DNA from: Limosilactobacillus kribbianus
GTDB lineage: Bacteria > Bacillota > Bacilli > Lactobacillales > Lactobacillaceae
Length of the DNA: 64,000 bases
Direction of reading: 5' to 3'
Assembly: GCF_026413145.1 (NCBI RefSeq)
Contig: NZ_JAOVYZ010000001.1
Location: forward strand, 1-64,000
Position 1 is the first letter of the stretch. Each line of letters begins with the position of its first letter. The position numbers and the translations under genes were made by a program. Under the pieces are notes generated by a model. The model made no database searches, had not been told where the DNA came from, and saw only the letters and a list, made by a program, of their open reading frames with translations. Of the stretch, positions 42,974-51,973 are shown in pieces.

Positions 42974-43963
42974 ATGGAGAAGTTAATAAGACGACATGGA
43001 AATGGACTCGTTGCGAAGTTAATGAACAACCTGGGAGGTAGTCTGCGCGATTTGCGTCGCTGTGGGGACCACCGCTCCAATAAGGCGACCTTTATTGAGA
43101 TGGGGATCCAACTCAGCGGTTTTAAGCACGCCCTGTCAGATTCGACGGCGTTCAACCAGCTCCTCCAAACGGCGCGGGAGGCGAATGCGGCTTCCTATGT
43201 CCTACCCCAGGTGACTTTCAACGTTAAAGTTCGGCAACTGAAGCATTACCAGATCCCGGTGTACGCACTCAACGAACGGGGGCTGGAACAGCCGGTGATC
43301 GTTTACCTGACGGGTGGGGCCTACATCCAGGCGCCCGACAAGACCCACTGGCAGTACTTGAATGCCCTGGCCCAGCAGACCGGTGCCCGGGTCTACGTGC
43401 CGATTTACTCGCTGGCCCCGCAGAACAATTTCCGCGCCGCCTACCAGGAGATTGCTCAGCTGTATGGCAACCTCTACCAGCGGGTTCCGGCCAGCGACAT
43501 TACCCTGATGGGTGATTCGGCCGGTGCGGGACTGGCGCTGGGCTTTAGTGAATACCTTGGCCAACGGGGACTGCCGCAGCCGGGTCATTTGATTTTGATT
43601 TCGCCCTGGCTCGACCTGGACCTGCAGAATCCGGTGATTGATCGCTACGAAAAAGACGACGTGACCCTTAGTCGGATGGGCTTGCGGCGGATCGCGGACA
43701 TCTGGGCGGGCGACGTTGACCACCGGGACTACCGGCTCAGCCCGCTTTTCGGGAACGTTGACCAGCTGCGCGACGTCTACGTCTTTGCGGGAACCAAGGA
43801 AATTATGTATCCTGATGCTGCCCGGCTGGTGGAAAAACTTAAGACGGCGGGGATTCCGGTCCACTTCACGATCGGGCGGGGGATGTTCCACATCTACCCG
43901 CTCTATCCGGTTCCCGAGGCCGAAAAGGCGATGCAGCAGGTTAAAAAAGTTGTTAATTCTTAA
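42974..43963 (+). CDS. Alpha/beta hydrolase, hormone-sensitive lipase group
   Basis: A 329-residue esterase-like protein. VIVYLTGGAYIQ is the HGG oxyanion motif with Thr for His, nucleophile Ser is in LMGDSAGAGLAL (about 178), Asp in the TKEIMYPDA region and His in RGMFHIYPLY. The first ~70 residues are helical and Arg/Lys-rich. Cytoplasmic; substrate unknown. Followed 15 bp later by the DJ-1-like gene, probably in one transcript. Confidence 0.85.
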   Translation: MEKLIRRHGNGLVAKLMNNLGGSLRDLRRCGDHRSNKATFIEMGIQLSGFKHALSDSTAFNQLLQTAREANAASYVLPQVTFNVKVRQLKHYQIPVYALNERGLEQPVIVYLTGGAYIQAPDKTHWQYLNALAQQTGARVYVPIYSLAPQNNFRAAYQEIAQLYGNLYQRVPASDITLMGDSAGAGLALGFSEYLGQRGLPQPGHLILISPWLDLDLQNPVIDRYEKDDVTLSRMGLRRIADIWAGDVDHRDYRLSPLFGNVDQLRDVYVFAGTKEIMYPDAARLVEKLKTAGIPVHFTIGRGMFHIYPLYPVPEAEKAMQQVKKVVNS

Positions 43964-43978
43964 GATGGGGTGATTTAA

Positions 43979-44551
43979 ATGGCAAAAGTTGCAGTTGTAT
44001 TTGCACCAGGTTGTGAGGAAGTTGAGGGCCTGTCGATCATCGACGTTTTGCGTCGGATGGGCATTGACGCCACCATGGTTGGTCTAGAAGGACTCAAGGT
44101 ACCAGGTGCACACGGGATCGAATTGACCTGTGACACGGTGATGGATGATTCGTTGCTCGACTATGATGTCGTGGCCTTTCCAGGTGGCCGTGGCGGTGCC
44201 CAAAAGCTGCGTGACAACGCCCAGCTGGCCGACTTAATGCGGGAACGCAATCGGCAGGGCAAGTGGGACGCCGCCATGTGTGCGGCTCCGATCGCCCTGG
44301 CCAAGTATGGCCTGCTGGACGGTCGTGACTACACCTGCTTCCCGGGCATCAACGAGGAGATTGATGCCAGTGCCAAGGATGCTCATTTCAAGGAGGACAT
44401 CACCGTGGTCGACGAAGCGGGCAAGGTGATTACCAGCCGCGGTCCGGCCACGGCCCTGGCCTTTGCCTTCCAGATTGCCGAAGTCCTCGGCTACGACACC
44501 AAGCAGATCAAGCACGAGATGCTTTACGACTACCTGCTGGCACAAAAGTAA
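43979..44551 (+). CDS. DJ-1/PfpI family protein
   Basis: A 190-residue protein of the DJ-1/ThiJ superfamily. The nucleophile Cys in WDAAMCAAPIAL (about 101), the conserved acidic residue in FAPGCEEVEG and the VAFPGGRGG loop give the DJ-1 active site. Members deglycate or hydrate methylglyoxal or act as chaperones; exact role unknown. GGGGTGA precedes the start. Confidence 0.9.
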   Translation: MAKVAVVFAPGCEEVEGLSIIDVLRRMGIDATMVGLEGLKVPGAHGIELTCDTVMDDSLLDYDVVAFPGGRGGAQKLRDNAQLADLMRERNRQGKWDAAMCAAPIALAKYGLLDGRDYTCFPGINEEIDASAKDAHFKEDITVVDEAGKVITSRGPATALAFAFQIAEVLGYDTKQIKHEMLYDYLLAQK

Positions 44552-44555
44552 ACTT

Positions 44556-44620
44556 AAGCAGACACAAAAAGAGGAGCAACTCCAGCTGGAATTGCTCCTC
44601 TTTTTTGTCTGCTTAGATTA
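44556..44620. terminator. Long bidirectional terminator
   Basis: AAAAAGAGGAGCAA pairs with TTGCTCCTCTTTTTT, and the stem extends outward through AAGCAGACA/TGTCTGCTTA; sits between converging genes. Confidence 0.9.
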
Positions 44621-44625
44621 GGGGA

Positions 44626-45588
44626 TTACTTGTTGACAACGTACTTAACCAGGTCACCCTGCAGTGCGGCCACGGCATTGTTGGCAACGATCTTTCCCAT
44701 GACGTCCCGTGCTTCCACGGAGGCGTTCCCGATGTGTGGCGTCAGGATGACATTGTCAAGCTTCTTGAAGGCGTCGTCCACCTCTGGCTCGGCCTCGTAA
44801 ACGTCGAGAGCAGCCCCGGCGATTTCACCCTTGTTTAGGGCGTCAAGGACGGCGGCTTCACTGATGACCGGTCCCCGGGCGCAATTGATCAGAACAGCAC
44901 TGCTCTTCATCAACTTCAGCTGGTCGGCGTCGATCATGTGGTGGGTTTCGTCGGTCAGTGGGCAGTGGAGGGTCACGACGTCGGCGCGCTTGAGCAGCTC
45001 GTCCAAGCTGACGTACTCGGCGGAGCAAGCCGCTTCGGTGGCCGGGTCGGCCTGGTGACGCTGCGTGTAGATGATCTTCATGTTAAAGGCGTGCATCCGC
45101 TTGGCAACGGCACTCCCGATGCTGCCCAGGCCAACGATCCCGAGGGTCTTGCCGGCCAGTTCGTGCCCCAGGAAGAAGAGCGGGGCCCAGCCGTCAAAAC
45201 CGATGGTCCGCATCCGGTGGTCACCCTCAACGATCCGCCGCATCAGGGCGATCATCAGCCCGCAGGCAACCTCGGCCGTCGCGGTTGAGGAAACAAACGG
45301 CGTGTTGGTGACGTCGATGCCCTTGGAACGGGCGTACTTGGCGTCGATGTTGTTGAAACCGGCCCCGAAGTTTGCGATCAGCTTCAGTTGGGGGGCAGCA
45401 TCAATGACGTCACGGTCAACCTGAGTGGACAGCGGCGTGATCAGGACCTGGCAGTCACCAACGTGCTTGAGCAGCTCGTCCTTGGTAATCAGGCCCTCAC
45501 CATCGAAGACCTCGTAGTCCAGCTTGGCCTGGTCGAGGATCTTGGTTGCAATTGCTGGTAATTTTGCAGAAAGATAAACAGTTGCCAT
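44626..45588 (-). CDS. D-isomer specific 2-hydroxyacid dehydrogenase
   Basis: A 320-residue NAD(P)H-dependent reductase of 2-keto acids. Rossmann motif VGLGSIGSAVAKR (about 152-164), catalytic Arg in NCARGPVISE, Glu in DVYEAEPEV and His in LTPHIGNAS are present. Closer to glyoxylate/hydroxypyruvate reductases than to fermentative D-lactate dehydrogenase. AGGAAGG precedes the ATG; a cre-like box lies upstream. Confidence 0.9.
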   Translation of the reverse strand: MATVYLSAKLPAIATKILDQAKLDYEVFDGEGLITKDELLKHVGDCQVLITPLSTQVDRDVIDAAPQLKLIANFGAGFNNIDAKYARSKGIDVTNTPFVSSTATAEVACGLMIALMRRIVEGDHRMRTIGFDGWAPLFFLGHELAGKTLGIVGLGSIGSAVAKRMHAFNMKIIYTQRHQADPATEAACSAEYVSLDELLKRADVVTLHCPLTDETHHMIDADQLKLMKSSAVLINCARGPVISEAAVLDALNKGEIAGAALDVYEAEPEVDDAFKKLDNVILTPHIGNASVEARDVMGKIVANNAVAALQGDLVKYVVNK

Positions 45589-45620
45589 AATATATTCGCC
45601 TTCCTATAAATAAAATACAA

Positions 45621-45634
45621 AGTAAGCGTTTTCG
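45621..45634 (-). promoter_or_regulatory. cre-like site upstream of the 2-hydroxyacid dehydrogenase
   Basis: Minus-strand CGAAAACGCTTACT matches the CcpA consensus apart from its first and last bases, about 33 bp before the start codon, overlapping the likely promoter. Confidence 0.4.
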
Positions 45635-45681
45635 TATTCTATTGTAGGCTTCGCAAAAGAGCAATGCAAACATTCCGGGAT

Positions 45682-48270
45682 TTAATTATGATTCAGCCAA
45701 AAGAAGAAGAGGTGACGGTTCTGTTGGTCGATCCGCTGGTTGACGACGCTGACCAGGATCAACATGTTGCCGACCAGGGAATTCTTCTTGCGGTAGGCGA
45801 TGTAGCGCGATTCCCAGAAGGAGGCGTACTTATCTTTGTAGTGGCGCAAGCCTTGGAAGCCGTAGAGGTGGTAGCCATACTCGTAGATGAAGTGGGCGAT
45901 CTTTTCTTTGATAAAGCTGAATTGGTACTCGCCGACGTTGGAGAGCGGGGCCATCCCAAGGTCGAAATAGGTATAGCCGTTTTCCTGACCGTACTGGTAC
46001 ATACTGATGAAGATCTTGTCCATGATGCCGGACGGGGCGTCCTTACTGTGGCGCATCAGATCGATGGTCAGGATCTTCTTGCCCCCGGTTGGCATAAAGG
46101 TGGCAAAGGCAACCAGCTTGCCGTCCTTGTCCCGAACGGTGCCCACCGGCGCCTGGTTAATGTAGTAGGGATCAAAGAAGCCCAGCGAAAAGCCTTTTTC
46201 GACCTCCTCGCCCAGCCAACTGTCGGAGACTGCCTTCAACTCAGCCATTTGTTTGTCACTAAAGGGCGGCTGGATGACGTTGAAGGTGTAGCCTTCCCGG
46301 TCGAACTTATGCATCAGGGCCCGCTGTGACCGTTGCTTTTTCCCGGCCAGGGTGAAGTCGGCCAGGGTGACCATGCCGCTCTCACCGGTCTTGATGAAGT
46401 CAAAGCCGAACTCGTGGAGCAAGAGGGTGACGGTATCGGAAACCTCGTAGAAGACCAACTGGTAACCGTAGCAATCGGCTTCACGAATAAACTGGCGGAT
46501 GGCGGGTCGCCAGACCGCGGGATTGCCGACGGGATCGCCCATGATGACGAGCCGATCGTACTTGCGCCGGTACATGAAGAAGAGCTGATCCTCGCCGTCG
46601 ACCTGGTAATAATAGATCGATTTGTCACGCAAGAATGCCAGGTGGCTGGTGGTGGAGCCGCCGTACTTGTCAATCACCTGGCGAACCCGGTCGGCTGCAA
46701 AGCTGTGGACAGAATAGAAGGGATCCCAACCGGTGGTGAAGTATTTCAGGATAATAAACATTAGGGCCAGGCCGAGCAGGAGGCCGACCATCCCGGACAG
46801 CCAAATTTTTTCACCGGGGAAGAAGAGAAAGTCCGGGACGTGGTGTCTGGCAGTGTAATGCGGGTCGTTGATCACGCCGACGAGGATGTAGAGAATAAAG
46901 CTGCCAGCGAAGATTACCCCGTCGACGATGAACTTGCCGACCGAGTACTGGAGCTTTTCTCGGTAGAGGACGTGCCGCGACATCAAGACGAAAAGTAAGA
47001 CGATGCTCAGGTAGATCGTCAAACTCCATGTCCCGAGGTTCCAGATCGTATTGCCAATCCCGATCAGCAAAAGGATTAGGGTCGGCCAGTAGGCTTTTTT
47101 CACCTTGGACTGGAGCCCCCGCGCGCAGGCCAGCATGGCGACGGCGAAGAGGATCGTCGTCATCTGATGAAGAAAGAAGAAGGTGTAGGGGTAGAGGTGC
47201 TGGATCAGCTTGTTTTGTGCCGTCAGGTCGGGAACGGAGGCGGTTAACAGCATCAAAATCCCGGAGATGTACATGAAGGCGGTGATCAGGAAATGGGCGG
47301 CCTTGCGAGACATCATCAGCGGCAGGCCGTCAAAGAATTCGTTCATCTGGTGGGCCAGGTTGTGGATAAACATGCCGGCCGCGACGAACAGCGGGACGAT
47401 ATAGTAGAAAAGCCGGAACAATAACAGCCAGATCACGATCGTGGCCCGCGGGACGCCCAGCATTGCTAGTTCCATCATCATCATCAGGTCAAAGGAACCC
47501 AGGGCCCCTGGGAGCATGGAGAGAATCCCCAGCACCTGGGCAACCACGTAGAGCGGCAGGACGCTGAGCAAGTTGCCTCGAATGCCTAAACACCAGCCGA
47601 CCAGAAGAAAGAAAAGGGCGACCAGCAGCCACTCAAAGGTTGAACTGGTGACGATGAAGCCCTCAAGCTTGGGGGTGATGTCGGCGAACAGCTTGCTGTT
47701 GTGGACGATGGTGAAGTAGAAGACCAGGGGGAAGTAGAGCCCGCCGCCGACCAGCCAGATGGCGTACTGACGGAAATGGCCGCCGTCGTGGAAGCCAAAC
47801 ATCACGATCAGGGCCAGCCAGCAGAGGACGGACAGGCCGGAGAGCAGGAAGATGGCAATCTTGGAAATCGCCAGAAGAATCTGCTTCTTGGTGGCATTTT
47901 GCCGGTAGAAGTAAGCCCGCAGCGTAGAGCCGAGCAGGCCGCCAAAACCGGCGATGTTGGTCAGGGTGTTGGTGATCCAGCCACAGCGAATAATGTAGGA
48001 ACGGGAAAATTTCCCGGGTAATAAGCGGGTGATGGCAAAGTCATAGCCCAGCATTGGGATGACGGCAATGCAACCGGCCACCAGCAGGAGAATGATCTTG
48101 CCGACAGAAAGGCTGGTGAGACCCAGGCCGACCTGGTGCCAATTGACGGTCCGAAAGAAGGCACCAAGGGCGTGGATGACAAAGACCAGCACCGACGTGA
48201 CAAAGAGCAGTTTGACGATCCGGGAGTATTTCTCCCACCAGGTCGCCAGGTGCATCCCAAATGATTTCAT
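45682..48270 (-). CDS. mprF: Phosphatidylglycerol lysyltransferase/flippase MprF
   Basis: An 862-residue protein with about 13-14 membrane helices in the first ~540 residues (flippase part, including FGGLLGSTLRAYF and LPGALGSFD) and a C-terminal cytoplasmic GNAT-like aminoacyl-transferase domain (YGGSTTSHLAFLRDK to ESRYIAYRK). It transfers lysine or alanine from tRNA to phosphatidylglycerol and flips the product, lowering surface charge and giving resistance to cationic peptides. Start chosen at 48270 after GAGGAGG. It is divergent from tRNA-Asp. Confidence 0.93.
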   Translation of the reverse strand: MKSFGMHLATWWEKYSRIVKLLFVTSVLVFVIHALGAFFRTVNWHQVGLGLTSLSVGKIILLLVAGCIAVIPMLGYDFAITRLLPGKFSRSYIIRCGWITNTLTNIAGFGGLLGSTLRAYFYRQNATKKQILLAISKIAIFLLSGLSVLCWLALIVMFGFHDGGHFRQYAIWLVGGGLYFPLVFYFTIVHNSKLFADITPKLEGFIVTSSTFEWLLVALFFLLVGWCLGIRGNLLSVLPLYVVAQVLGILSMLPGALGSFDLMMMMELAMLGVPRATIVIWLLLFRLFYYIVPLFVAAGMFIHNLAHQMNEFFDGLPLMMSRKAAHFLITAFMYISGILMLLTASVPDLTAQNKLIQHLYPYTFFFLHQMTTILFAVAMLACARGLQSKVKKAYWPTLILLLIGIGNTIWNLGTWSLTIYLSIVLLFVLMSRHVLYREKLQYSVGKFIVDGVIFAGSFILYILVGVINDPHYTARHHVPDFLFFPGEKIWLSGMVGLLLGLALMFIILKYFTTGWDPFYSVHSFAADRVRQVIDKYGGSTTSHLAFLRDKSIYYYQVDGEDQLFFMYRRKYDRLVIMGDPVGNPAVWRPAIRQFIREADCYGYQLVFYEVSDTVTLLLHEFGFDFIKTGESGMVTLADFTLAGKKQRSQRALMHKFDREGYTFNVIQPPFSDKQMAELKAVSDSWLGEEVEKGFSLGFFDPYYINQAPVGTVRDKDGKLVAFATFMPTGGKKILTIDLMRHSKDAPSGIMDKIFISMYQYGQENGYTYFDLGMAPLSNVGEYQFSFIKEKIAHFIYEYGYHLYGFQGLRHYKDKYASFWESRYIAYRKKNSLVGNMLILVSVVNQRIDQQNRHLFFFWLNHN

Positions 48271-48357
48271 AATAGTGTTTTCCTCCTCGTAAGTAACAGC
48301 TATCTTCATTATAAATGTTCGGCGGAAAGGCGTCAGGCGAATTGGTAAAAATAGTAG

Positions 48358-48386
48358 TTGACGCCCGGGTTAATATCACGTATACT
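48358..48386 (+). promoter_or_regulatory. Promoter of tRNA-Asp
   Basis: TTGACG (48358-48363), 17-base spacer, TATACT (48381-48386); the tRNA starts 18 bases downstream. Confidence 0.8.
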
Positions 48387-48403
48387 CTTAGATGTTGTCA
48401 AAT

Positions 48404-48478
48404 GGTCCGTTGGTCTAGTTGGTTTAGGACGCATCCCTGTCACGGATGAGATCACGAGTTCGAGTCTCGTACGGACCG
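48404..48478 (+). tRNA. tRNA-Asp (anticodon GTC)
   Basis: A complete cloverleaf of 75 nt: acceptor GGTCCGT/ACGGACC with discriminator G, D arm, anticodon stem CATCC/GGATG with loop CTGTCAC (anticodon GTC), and T arm ACGAG-TTCGAGT-CTCGT. The CCA end is not encoded. A single isolated tRNA with its own promoter and terminator; such loci can serve as integration sites but no integrase or att repeat was seen. Confidence 0.95.
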
Positions 48479-48489
48479 TATAAACTGTC

Positions 48490-48520
48490 AAAGTTGAGTC
48501 ATTGTACTCAGCTTTTTTTG
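48490..48520 (+). terminator. Terminator of tRNA-Asp
   Basis: AAAGTTGAGT pairs (one mismatch) with ACTCAGCTTT, then a T run. Confidence 0.85.
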
Positions 48521-48542
48521 TACCAAAAATAGTGGAGGGAAA

Positions 48543-49433
48543 ATGGAAAATACGTGGATTTATCGGGGAAGCGAACCGATTAAGATTAAGAAATACCTGC
48601 AGGAGCTGGGGATGGGGCACCGGCTCTTTAACGAGATTAAGAAGGGGCAGGGGACCTTCCTGGTGGACCATCGCCCGGTGCGGCCGACGACCAAGGTGTT
48701 GCCCAACCAACCGCTGACGATTCAGGTCCAGCCGGAACCGGCCGACCCGACTGTCGCCGTCAGTGACCAGCCCTTAAAGGTGGTCTACGAAGACAAAAAC
48801 TGGCTGGTGGTCGACAAACCGGTTGGGATCAGCTCCATCCCGGGTCCCAGCACGCCCAACGACACCATCCTGAACCGAGTCAAGGGCTACCTGACAGCTC
48901 AGGGCGCAGAAGACCTGCAGCCCCATTTGATTACCCGGCTGGACCGCGACACCAGCGGACTGCTGTTGGTGGCCAAGCACCACGTTGCCTCTAGCATGAT
49001 CAGTCAGCAGGTCCAGCAGCACCGGATGCTTAAAGAGTACACGGCATTGGTTGCGGGCCGCTTGACCGACGACCACGGCTTGATTGACCAGCCGATCGCC
49101 CGCCGCCCCGACCAAGTCCAGCGGGTAGTCGCTGAAGACGGGCAGCGGGCCTTGACTGAGTACTGGGTCAAGCAGCGGGGGAATGACTGGACACTGGTCC
49201 GGATCCAGCTGCACACCGGTCGGACCCACCAGATTCGGGTCCACTTCGCATATTTAGGCCATCCCTTGATCGGGGATGCTCTCTACGGCGGTCCGGCGAC
49301 GGCGGCGGACCACCAGCTGCTTCACGCGGCCAAGCTGTCCTTCAAGGATCCGTTCACGCTCCGGCAGTTGACCTTCACAGCCCCGCTCCCGGCAGCATTT
49401 GAGGAATTGATGACAAAAGTGAGTGGGAAATAA
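48543..49433 (+). CDS. RluA-family pseudouridine synthase
   Basis: A 296-residue enzyme isomerising uridines in rRNA or tRNA. Catalytic Asp lies in ITRLDRDTSGLLL (about 139), where the family's usual HRLDRDTSG has Thr for the first His; RTHQIRVHFAYLGHPLIGD is the second conserved stretch. The N-terminal ~70 residues replace or degenerate an S4 domain. GGAGGG precedes the ATG. Its last codons form part of a long palindrome that runs into the intergenic region. Confidence 0.9.
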   Translation: MENTWIYRGSEPIKIKKYLQELGMGHRLFNEIKKGQGTFLVDHRPVRPTTKVLPNQPLTIQVQPEPADPTVAVSDQPLKVVYEDKNWLVVDKPVGISSIPGPSTPNDTILNRVKGYLTAQGAEDLQPHLITRLDRDTSGLLLVAKHHVASSMISQQVQQHRMLKEYTALVAGRLTDDHGLIDQPIARRPDQVQRVVAEDGQRALTEYWVKQRGNDWTLVRIQLHTGRTHQIRVHFAYLGHPLIGDALYGGPATAADHQLLHAAKLSFKDPFTLRQLTFTAPLPAAFEELMTKVSGK

Positions 49434-49530
49434 CCATCAAGTGGGGCGAGAGGCTACTAGGACGGGAGTCGGCGCTGAAGGCGTCGGCTTTCGTCCGTAG
49501 CTAGACACTAGCCCCACGGTTATTTTCCAC
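49423..49530 (+). other. Long stacked palindrome, candidate structured RNA
   Basis: Four nested helices: 49423-49435 with 49518-49530 (13 bp, one G-T), 49441-49447 with 49511-49517 (7 bp), CTAC/GTAG plus GGACG/CGTCC (49454-49464 with 49492-49500) and a 9-bp inner stem with a five-base loop (49467-49489). No T tract follows directly. Origin unknown: an extragenic palindromic element or a structured 3' UTR RNA. Confidence 0.55.
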
Positions 49531-49545
49531 GTTATCTTATTATTA

Positions 49546-49598
49546 GAATTCAAAAAGGATGTGACTGAGCTTTTGCCCGGTCGCATCCTTTTTGAATC
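49546..49598. terminator. Bidirectional terminator
   Basis: ATTCAAAAAGGATG pairs with CATCCTTTTTGAAT; between converging genes. Confidence 0.85.
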
Positions 49599-49602
49599 TA
49601 GT

Positions 49603-50328
49603 TTAATTTAATTGTTTTAACATTTGGCGAACCATTTTGGCTTGAAACTCTTGCTGAGCCGTCTGGGCAGTTTGTTGGATCTGCTTGGCACTCATGTGTG
49701 GGTTCTTGGCCATTGCCTGTTGAACCTTGGCGCTGACGTAGGTTTTGCCTGTTTGCTGGGCACTAGCCTGCATTTGCGCAGCCTGTGGTGATTTGGCCAC
49801 GGCCTGAAGCTTGGCCGCCTGCTTGACGGTCAGCTTGACATAGGTCCGGGGATATTCAAGTGTGTTGGTTCGCTTGACCAGAGTCTTGTCCATCCCCGCG
49901 CCGGCATAAAGCACCTGGTAGAAGTTATTCTTGTAGCGCCAGCGCGTCTCCTTGGTAACTAGGCGTGGCGTCGACCGATCTGCCCATTTGATTTTGCTGT
50001 GGGTGTATTCGTTGGCTTGAGTGTGGACCGGCTTCTTCTGCTGGGCTGACGTCTTATAGATGTAGACGTTGTCCTCACCACTCGTACCCACCGGCTGGTA
50101 AAGAGCCAGCGGCATGGTTGAAGTTACCGGGTAGATTCGCTTAGTGGTGGTCGTGGTAACCTGGTGCATACCAAAGTGGTGGCTGTAGTTGAGGGTCATC
50201 AGGGCCGTGGAACCGACGAAAAGAACCCCGAAGATGAGGGCTAAGATGGCGCTTAATCCCTTGTTCTTAACCAGCATGACGCTGAGAAAGAAGGCAACGG
50301 CGGCCGCAAACATGATGATAATGACCAT
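49603..50328 (-). CDS. DUF4811 domain protein, partner of an MDR pump
   Basis: A 241-residue protein with two N-terminal membrane helices (about 3-20 and 27-45) and an extracellular or cytoplasmic soluble part rich in Gln/Ala/Lys toward the C-terminus. It matches the DUF4811 proteins found immediately behind DHA2-type MDR transporters in lactobacilli. Start overlaps the pump's stop by one base (TAATG), so it is translated with it. Likely an accessory subunit; mechanism unknown. Confidence 0.8.
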   Translation of the reverse strand: MVIIIMFAAAVAFFLSVMLVKNKGLSAILALIFGVLFVGSTALMTLNYSHHFGMHQVTTTTTKRIYPVTSTMPLALYQPVGTSGEDNVYIYKTSAQQKKPVHTQANEYTHSKIKWADRSTPRLVTKETRWRYKNNFYQVLYAGAGMDKTLVKRTNTLEYPRTYVKLTVKQAAKLQAVAKSPQAAQMQASAQQTGKTYVSAKVQQAMAKNPHMSAKQIQQTAQTAQQEFQAKMVRQMLKQLN

Positions 50329-51836
50329 TATTTCTCCTCCTTTCCATCCTTTAAACCAACGATGTCCTCACTATCGATCCGGGGATGAATTCCGGTCCCG
50401 CTGGTAACGAAGAAGGACAGGAGCAGTCCTAAGGCAGCAAAGAAGATCGCAAACCAGAAGGCGGCGTGGTAACCGGTCAGCGTGGCGTCAAACATCTTGG
50501 ACTTGTACTGAAGCGGTGCCTGGGCCAAGAGAGCGTGGGCCGGCTTGTGGTTGTTGGTTACGTTGGTCAAAACGGAGATCATGATCGCGGTCCCGACGGA
50601 GGTCGCCACCTGCCGGGTAGTGTTGTTGACGGCGGTCCCGTGGGCGATCAGGTTAAACGGCAGGGAGTTCATCCCGGAGGTCGTCACCGGCATCATGACC
50701 ATGGAGATCCCAAACATCCGGATGGCGTAGAGAAAGACGATGTAGATCGTCGGCGTGTCGCGGGTCAGAAAGGCAAAGGGCAGAGTCCCGACGGTCAGGA
50801 TAAACATCCCAGTCACTGCCAGGCGCTTGGCCCCGTGGCGGTCAAAGAGCCGTCCGGTAATCGGGCTCATGACCCCCATGAACAGGGCCCCGAAGAGCAG
50901 GGTCAGTCCGGAGTGGAAGGCTGACATGCCGTGGATGATCTGCAGGTAGAGTGGAATAATCATCTCGGCGCCGACCATCGCCATCATGACGATTGAACTC
51001 AGGATGGTCGCCAGGGTGTATTCGGCACTTTCAAAGACCTTGAATTCCAGGAAAGGCTCGTCCAACTTGTTCTGGCGCAGCACCAGGAAGACGACGAGCA
51101 CGGCCCCAATGACAATGGTCCAGATGACTAGTGGACTGGTCCAACCCTTGTCACCGACGCTGGAGAAGCCGTAAAGCATGCTGCCGAAGCCGGCGGTTGA
51201 AAGAATGACGGACAGAGCGTCCAGGTGTGGTCGCCGGTTTGGAATGACGTTCTTGACTAAGAAGAAACTGGCGATGATGACCAGGGCGGCGATTGGGGCG
51301 ATCATCCCGAACAGCCAGCGCCAGCTGTAGTTGTCGATCACCCATCCGGACAGGGTCGGGCCGATCGCCGGGGCCAACCCGATGACCAGGCCGTTAATTC
51401 CCATAGCGGCACCCCGCTTCTCCGGCGGGTAGATCGTCAGCATGATGTTCTGCATCAGGGGCATGTTGATCCCGACCCCGACGGCCTGGATCAGCCGGGC
51501 AGCCAGGAGCACCCCAAAGCTCGGGGCCACCCAGGCCATGATGGTGCCGATTTCGAAGGTGGTCATGGCCGCAATGAAGAGCACCTTGGTGTTGAAGCGG
51601 CTGCTCAGGTAGGCACTGATGGGGATCATGATCCCGTTAACCATCATGAAGCCAGTGGTCAGCCACTGCACGGTTGAGGTGCTGATGTCGAAAGTTTTCA
51701 TTAAGGTGGGGAAAGCCGTCGACAGGATGGTCTGGTTGAGGACCGTACAGAAGGCCCCGATCAAGAGGACCAGGACCATCAGTGAACGGTTATAAGGTTG
51801 ATTATTGATATCGACGCTTTGTGCAGCGTTGTTCAC
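50328..51836 (-). CDS. MDR family MFS transporter (DHA2, LmrB-like)
   Basis: A 502-residue, 14-helix drug:proton antiporter. NQTILSTAFPTLMKTF (about 34-50, motif D1), a motif A region SSRFNTKVLFIAA and motif C GLAPAIGPTLSGWVID are visible. Translation begins at GTG 51836 after AAGAGG. It is followed by its DUF4811 partner and diverges from a MerR-type regulator; the two share a palindromic operator. Resembles LmrB-type multidrug or lincomycin-type exporters of lactic acid bacteria. Confidence 0.9.
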   Translation of the reverse strand: MNNAAQSVDINNQPYNRSLMVLVLLIGAFCTVLNQTILSTAFPTLMKTFDISTSTVQWLTTGFMMVNGIMIPISAYLSSRFNTKVLFIAAMTTFEIGTIMAWVAPSFGVLLAARLIQAVGVGINMPLMQNIMLTIYPPEKRGAAMGINGLVIGLAPAIGPTLSGWVIDNYSWRWLFGMIAPIAALVIIASFFLVKNVIPNRRPHLDALSVILSTAGFGSMLYGFSSVGDKGWTSPLVIWTIVIGAVLVVFLVLRQNKLDEPFLEFKVFESAEYTLATILSSIVMMAMVGAEMIIPLYLQIIHGMSAFHSGLTLLFGALFMGVMSPITGRLFDRHGAKRLAVTGMFILTVGTLPFAFLTRDTPTIYIVFLYAIRMFGISMVMMPVTTSGMNSLPFNLIAHGTAVNNTTRQVATSVGTAIMISVLTNVTNNHKPAHALLAQAPLQYKSKMFDATLTGYHAAFWFAIFFAALGLLLSFFVTSGTGIHPRIDSEDIVGLKDGKEEK

Positions 51837-51867
51837 GAAGAAGACCTCTTTTCCTAATTTTTAGTCG

Positions 51868-51940
51868 TGCTTACGATAGTAAGATAATTTGACATCATTG
51901 TCAAATTATTTGACAAAACTATTTGGAATTAGCTATAGTT
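51868..51940. promoter_or_regulatory. Divergent promoters with overlapping operators of the MDR pump and MerR-type gene
   Basis: Two perfect palindromes overlap: AATTTGACA-TCAT-TGTCAAATT (51886-51907) and TGTCAAA-TTA-TTTGACA (51899-51915). The second fits the GlnR/TnrA pattern TGTNAN7TNACA. Pump promoter on the minus strand: TTGACA, 17-base spacer, TACTAT. Regulator promoter on the plus strand: TTGACA (51910-51915), 18-base spacer, TATAGT. Both -35 elements are inside the palindromes, so one bound regulator would control both genes. Confidence 0.75.
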
Positions 51941-51973
51941 AAACCGAATTAAATTAGGAAACGAGGTGTGACA

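Noticed and set aside
48404-49530. tRNA-Asp as integration site of a mobile island
   Set aside because: No integrase, no repeat of the tRNA 3' end was seen, and the flanking genes are housekeeping.
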